NCBI GenBank assembly: GCA_019843655.1 | Contig: JACDQD010000010.1 | Coordinates: forward strand, 6,059,637-6,123,636 | DNA from: Lethocerus indicus | Taxonomy: Eukaryota; Arthropoda; Insecta; Hemiptera; Belostomatidae | DNA: 64,000 nt | Reading direction: 5' to 3' | Shown here: in pieces, positions 58,287 to 64,000 of the stretch | Position numbering within the stretch: the first letter of the stretch is position 1 | How the letters are laid out: the number at the start of each line of letters is the position of its first letter | Notes under the pieces: model-generated | The model's input: the letters and a program-made list of their open reading frames with translations, nothing else | What the model was told of the DNA's origin: nothing | The model's database searches: none | Translations under genes and position numbers: made by a program

Positions 58287-60477
58287 ATTGAAATTAAAAA
58301 ATACGTGTTATTTGTTCTTATGAATGGTCATTTGCTCGCTCGTTAAAAGTTAATTGGCGACATACATTAAGGCGGTGATGTGGCGACGTGAGCTCGGTTC
58401 TTGTGAAATGTTTATAGCCTATTTTTATTTTAATCGCTATTTATTTATCCAAATTATTGTAATAAGGCGATTATAAAAGGGGAGATAGCGGTAACGGGTT
58501 TTCTCGCGGTGCAAAACATTGGGGGACATATTACATATGTTGTAATGATTGTACTTGATTTAGTGAGCTCCATTAGTTCGATTTGAATTTTATATATTTA
58601 TAATCTTATATACTGTCCGCCGAGAACGAATCCAACTCCGGGTACGTACCATCGGAACGATTTGGGACTGCGATCGGATTGCTTTTCGGTCGAGCGCAAA
58701 TTAGAACTTATTACGACTCAGTTACAGATAAATCCATGGCGCTGATCAGATTTCAGGAGTCAATTTGTTATAAATTTCCATCGTGTTCGTGTTCCTGAAG
58801 GTCCTCCGCCCCCCCCACGATTCGGAACCGGTTTCCGAATAAACTACCGGGCCCTCGAGGAAATTGGAAAGAGGAAACCCAATATTTACCTTCTCCCGGT
58901 AACAACTCCCTCGGGTTGCCGAAATGACTCGAACGTGACCGAATCAAAATTTTAACCAATTGTCCACAGTTTTAAATTATCACGAAACTAGTTTAGAACA
59001 GTTTGGCCGTGATTTCCTGCAATACGTGATAATACTCGAAGTCGACTGGTCCGTGATCATGTTTTTTTTAGTTGATAACATCTTAAGCATCAGCCGCAGG
59101 AACAATCTTTAATACATGTAACGAAAAATGCAATGGATTAAACCATAACATTTTTGTCAAGTTAAAGTATCAGTCGGGTTTGAATTAAATTCCTGAATGA
59201 GAGCAATAACTCCTACTGCGCCCAGTATTCTATAAATTATTTATAATTTAAGATAAATTTCTCCCTCTTAAAATAAAAACTTTTTTTATTAAAATAAATA
59301 TTTTTTAGGCTTTCTTAATTTTAAATTATAAATAAGCAGTTAATTTTCTATTTATATGTTTCTTGTGTATATTTTTAATGAATTTATGGTCTTCAGCTAC
59401 CGCGTCTGTAATATAATGAGGTACGTATACATTTCTGTGTAGCAACAACAAAGAATTATATTCCAATTGTATTTCTATTGTATATTAATTATATATAGTA
59501 TATTATTTACTCGTGTTACATTTTGCCAATTCAGGATTTTAAACAGAATTTATATTTCGTTCGCACTTAGTAACCTTTTCTCCTGCAGCGAAGAAGAGTA
59601 TGAAGCGAGAGAAGTGACAATAGGTGCTCGTTGTTTCTGCCTTGATTACTGCTTAGCTCATCTTAATTCGCGCTTAAATTCCTCCTTGAGGCGCTCAGGA
59701 AGTTCAAATTGGCTTAATCGTGCGCTGGAAGGCGACTTAATTTGCATCGGGCCGTCGGTGTCGCCCACGCGTCCACCAGCTAGCTGCCTCTGCGACGGTA
59801 ATCGAAACCCTTATAAGATTCGGTAGTTAACTGGGCCGACGGAAATAGTAAATTACTGTATTTACGGTTGATATTGGGGAGCGTAAACAGAAATTAGGAC
59901 TGATGAAAAAATATATAATACGCTTAATCCTACAGGCCTCCCAGTAGTTAAAACACCGGAATCGGAGTTGATAAATATTTTCTGAAGAAACAAAATCTTA
60001 TTAAAGCAAATACACCTTTTTTATCCGGAAAATAATTATATTAATATAGACAGAGGTATGTGCGTACCGTCGAACCCTTATTGAGAAAGGTGAGCCGCGC
60101 TTATTATGATCATCGATATTTCAAGGTTTATGAGGAACGCTTTCCACGGTGAAAGCGAAATAGGTCACGCCGCTCGGCCCCAAATCGCGGAAGAGCGTGG
60201 CAATTAAATGACTAAAAGAAATTTTAATATATGCAAATATTACAAGGATGGAGAGGCATCAAAGGCCCCAATATCCGACGGCCGGAAAAGGCCGTGAATT
60301 ATCTGTAATAGTCATATACACACTTACAAACGCTAATATAAGAGGATTTATAATTATTAACTTGCAATAAACTGCAGGAATTACATTAATTATATGTTTA
60401 TTTCCATATATTATCTTTTCTAAGATAGTCGCGTTTCGGATTCTCGATACGTGTATTATAAAGAAATATTGTAAACT
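57182..60477. other. non-coding, no gene seen
   Basis: AT-rich DNA with a long (TA)n tract. The frame at 59467-59826 has no recognisable domain, although a possible short exon pair lies inside or near it (see findings). Confidence 0.4.
58234..58283. repeat. (TA)n microsatellite
   Basis: An uninterrupted AT/TA tract of about 50 bp, perfectly self-complementary. Confidence 0.97.
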
Positions 60478-60550
60478 GGAAATGCCTGCTTCGTGGTCTG
60501 CGGTGTTTTGGAGTTCATTTTGGTTTCTTGCAATTTTATGTCTCCGCTCT
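60478..60550. mobile_element. palindromic MITE (family P), degenerate outer end
   Basis: gaaatgcctgcttcgtggtc, tgcggtgttttggagttcat and tttatgtctccgctc follow the order of the family's outer end (cctgttttgtggtctgcg, ggttggaata, ctgtctcctctcg) with many substitutions. Confidence 0.5.
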
Positions 60551-63500
60551 AAGTGTGAACACAGACACAAAAATATAATCGACCACATTAATTAGTGTAG
60601 TCATTTCGATCGAAGGTTAAATTACAGGAAGGCTTCGATAAGGTCGGTACTTTGAAAAATTACGATCTCGTGAACGGGACCTTTGTCAGAGAAGGTCTTT
60701 TAATTTTCAATTGGCATCGGTTATTCTCCTCGTGCTCCATTGTTCGAATGACAATAGTTCGGTGGAGACCGAGAATTATTAAATAGGCATATTTAATTAG
60801 CCCCAGTCAGCCTGTTGTCGGTTTTCGAATATTATGACCCAGATTTTTTGAAATTTTCTCTGGAGAGATGCCATTACCGGCAGAATTTAAAAAGAGGGAA
60901 ATCGTTATTGTTAATGACAGTTCAAATTTTCACCTAGTCAGAGTTGGGATAGGACTGAGAAGAAATTAAGTTGAATCGATAAAATTACAGTTCTGACAAC
61001 TGTATAATAATAATAATAAGAGATTCGAAACCCCGAATCAAGATGTTGGCCCCGAAAATGAAAAAAAAAATGCTAAACAAGTATTGGCCAAGGAGCGTGA
61101 CTCAGAATCTCACAAATCTGCATTCAGCGCGAAATCATTTCTGCAGATAGCGCGAATTTTTATTCAACTTTTTGTACTTATTTTACCCCGAAAGATTACC
61201 ATAAGCGGAGGGGTTTTAAACTGGCTTACAAAATCTCTCTCTCTCTTTCGGTTATAAGCCGCTTTTCCCGTCCAACCGCCCGAATATAACTTGTCCTCCC
61301 TGTCTTGTTCTTCCCCTAAACCGATTTACTGTTTCCAATTCGAGCTCCGGCCCGTGTCTCCGGATCTGAGCCGGTGATTTCTTTATAAAAACATTTTCTC
61401 CGAACATGCCCCGTTCCCGAATTCTGGACTGCTAATGGCGTGCACATGTTCCAAGGAAAAAAGAGAAATATCAAAATTAAATTAGTCACGGGGATTAGGA
61501 ACTCCTTATATGCTAAGAACCAATCCGGAATCGGCGAAAAATATAGCCTTACATCCGACCGCCCCCAAATATTTTTTACGAGCTTTTTTCATGTATTTCG
61601 TTTGTGGGTTCCTTTTAATTAAGTAACTATAATTTTGTGTTGTATTTATCGACAGTATTCTTTGGATGGCAATCAAAGAACCTTTGAAAAGTATGTATGT
61701 TCGATATACGTGGACTCCAAGAATTGCTGCAGTATCTACATCTCCCCTTATCTTAGGGGTCTCTAGACCGGTTTACTGCCAATTTGTTGTTTCGGCCCCA
61801 AATCTTTAAGGTCCCAGAGAGGTAAACACCCGGAACGTCTGTTCACTGTTCGCCTCCAACTGTGACCTTGCCCCCGGAGTCAGATATGTAAGAGACAACG
61901 GTGGACCTCCGAGCAGACAGTAGGCGCATTGAAAGGGGCTAATTAGAAAACAAGTTGTATAGTAGTACAACCTTACAGCCTTAATGAAACCAAATGATCG
62001 CGGACTGACCTTTCGGTTGTAACTGTAACTGCTGTAATCGAAATTATAATATTAAACGGAGTATTTAATCTCTTTATAATGGACAGCAATAGCAGTTTCA
62101 TTTTTAATCATAATACACTCGGTTAATAATCCCATTAAAGTAACAATACATATTATTTGAGAAAGAAATGATCAGATAATAAACTGGATCTTTCGGAATG
62201 AGTACTGTGATAAGTGCAAGTAGGATGCTGTAGTAACATCAGAATTAAATATGCTCCTCAATATTTTAACCTACATAAGGTAATGAACGTGGAATATAAT
62301 ACCATGCTACTTTTTGTGGTCTAACAGTTAGACTGGATGATCCGACGTCTGTGTCCGGCGGGACATAATAGAAAATAACAATTGGAGTCGGCCGTACTTG
62401 ACATCACTTAGCCTCGGGCATCAACTTTGAACATGTGCAGATGCTTGCCGCCCTCCTCCTCATCCCAGTCCTTGACTTCTCCCATTTAAACCCCCTTTAT
62501 AAGACGAGTTATTTTGAAAGAGTCCCAGGAGAGACGCCACACAGTGAGCGTTTTTGCCGGACTTCAACTGCAGCTGAGGAATGTCCGCCCTAACCCGGGC
62601 TTAGCACTATCTCGACGTAGAGATCTCTCGACCGCTTCGGTTCAACGTTTCCCTTTCGGTCCACGATATCTTCGAGCTCAATCCCCAATTTTCCTTCCCG
62701 TTTAAACACATTTAAGCCATTGTCCTATTTGTCCGGGCCAAGGATTTCACTTCTGAGTTCTATTTCGAGTCCTGCACTTAGGTACAGAGCACCGCGTCAC
62801 GCCTACACGGTAGGAATTGCCGTGGGTTTCAGTAGGCCGAATTTATCATAAGTTCCCAGAAACGGGGTCTTCGCTCGAAAGCGCGTTCCAAGTCCCCTCC
62901 ATCAGAGCTAAACTTAGTTGTGTGACGCCAGTCGGACGCTTTTCTTACCTCTTCCCCGGGTCAAACCGCAATCACCGATGGGGATTGGAAAGTGGCCACC
63001 GACCGGACTAACCTTTGACTAAAACTTGTTTCCATTTTATTTCAATACACCGTCGACTATTCCCTCCACTTTTGCCGTGGGAAGAATACACCAGTTCCTC
63101 GTTATACCTCACATGAGTCCACTCGAACATGAGCCTTTCATATTCCCTAATAAATTCTACACGCAAACGAATGGTAAAACCACTCTCACAAATCTTGTCG
63201 AGATAACTATGAATGCAAATACTCCTGCGATGATGTAAATCGTTACCAAAGTAGCTTGGCACATACAGACATATTATTGAAGATACCAGTTTTTTAGGTA
63301 GCTTAAAAAAACTTACTTCTGATACTTGCAATATCCGCTATTGATACTGAAATTAAAATGTATAAATAATATTTCACGGCTCCTACTGGACAAATGATTT
63401 ACCGTTACTGACAAGAAAAATTACTCCCGAAGCTTTCACAAGCGAAATGCAGAGAAAAAATGCGTACTTGTACGCGCTAGAACCAGAAATCAGTGCGCAT

Positions 63501-64000
63501 AAGCGGTATTGATGATTCACCCTAGTCCCAGCCTTCCGAATCACAACCCAGCCGTTGTAAATAAACACGAGATAGACATTATCGATCGATGGAAATGGAA
63601 AATAATAGAAGAAGGTTTTGGAGCGATGTCTTCGATTCCAACTCTAAATTTACATCCACGAATTAAAGAATTATTTCTCAAACCTACTGTTGAAAATACT
63701 GTTTAAAGGATTTTCCAGTTCTTACCTGAATTTTTGAAGATATCTCTCTGTATAATCCTGAAAACTGCCTACCGACAGGCAAACGCCATGACAGATTTTT
63801 TTATATATTAGCTTAGAATGGATTTTCATCGAATATTAATTTTGGGAATACAAGTTTTTATTTATACAGGGGGACTTTGCAATTTTAATATCGTGGAATC
63901 GGACGTGGACATTAATTTGGGTCGCCGGGGGGGAAAAAAAAACAGCGACAACTACAGTCAAAATACGACTTGAATATTAATCGACTTGGAGGCGGCGTAT
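60551..64000. other. non-coding, no gene seen
   Basis: AT-rich DNA with short GC-richer blocks. A small minus-strand open frame at 62408-62485 is noted in the findings. The frames at about 62514-62705, 62817-63011 and 63008-63331 show no domain and overlap frames on the other strand. Confidence 0.4.

Overview
This is a eukaryotic, almost certainly insect, nuclear genome window. The evidence is spliced genes with canonical GT-AG introns of about 0.1 to 4 kb, AT-rich intergenic DNA, jockey-type non-LTR retrotransposon fragments, several families of short inverted-repeat elements, and proteins of animal families. Nothing prokaryotic or viral was seen. No species can be named from the sequence.

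Five protein-coding genes can be reconstructed with matching splice phases or a complete reading frame. From left to right: (1) a small secreted insulin-like peptide on the minus strand (6517-6753); (2) a cathepsin D-type aspartic protease homologue on the minus strand in eight coding exons (13322-19197), with almost no propeptide and altered catalytic surroundings; (3) a long plus-strand gene for a nuclear zinc-finger protein with a C2HC and a C2H2 finger (23999-35478), which has two microexons and carries a 3.5-kb satellite array in one intron; (4) an HMG20A/B-type HMG-box protein on the minus strand in six coding exons (37797-40448); (5) head-to-head with it, a SWSAP1-like RecA-fold protein on the plus strand in three exons (40964-41856), which implies a shared promoter region at about 40.46-40.96 kb. 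Genes 3 and 4 converge, with a CTCF-like motif between their 3' ends. Genes 4 and 5 act in the nucleus (chromatin repression and recombination repair) and genes 1 and 2 are secretory. No joint pathway is evident.

The right third (about 42-64 kb) is gene-poor. It holds a jockey fragment, simple repeats and a few weak exon candidates. Repeats occur throughout: a palindromic element of roughly 0.3-0.5 kb present in more than a dozen full, half or core-only copies; four jockey fragments; two mariner-type MITEs; one piggyBac-like TTAA element; a 42-bp satellite of about 80 units; and microsatellites. The most notable items are the altered protease homologue, the SWSAP1-like protein with an eroded Walker A, the phase-matched microexons, the satellite that is open on both strands, and a half element flanked by direct duplications of about 100 bp.
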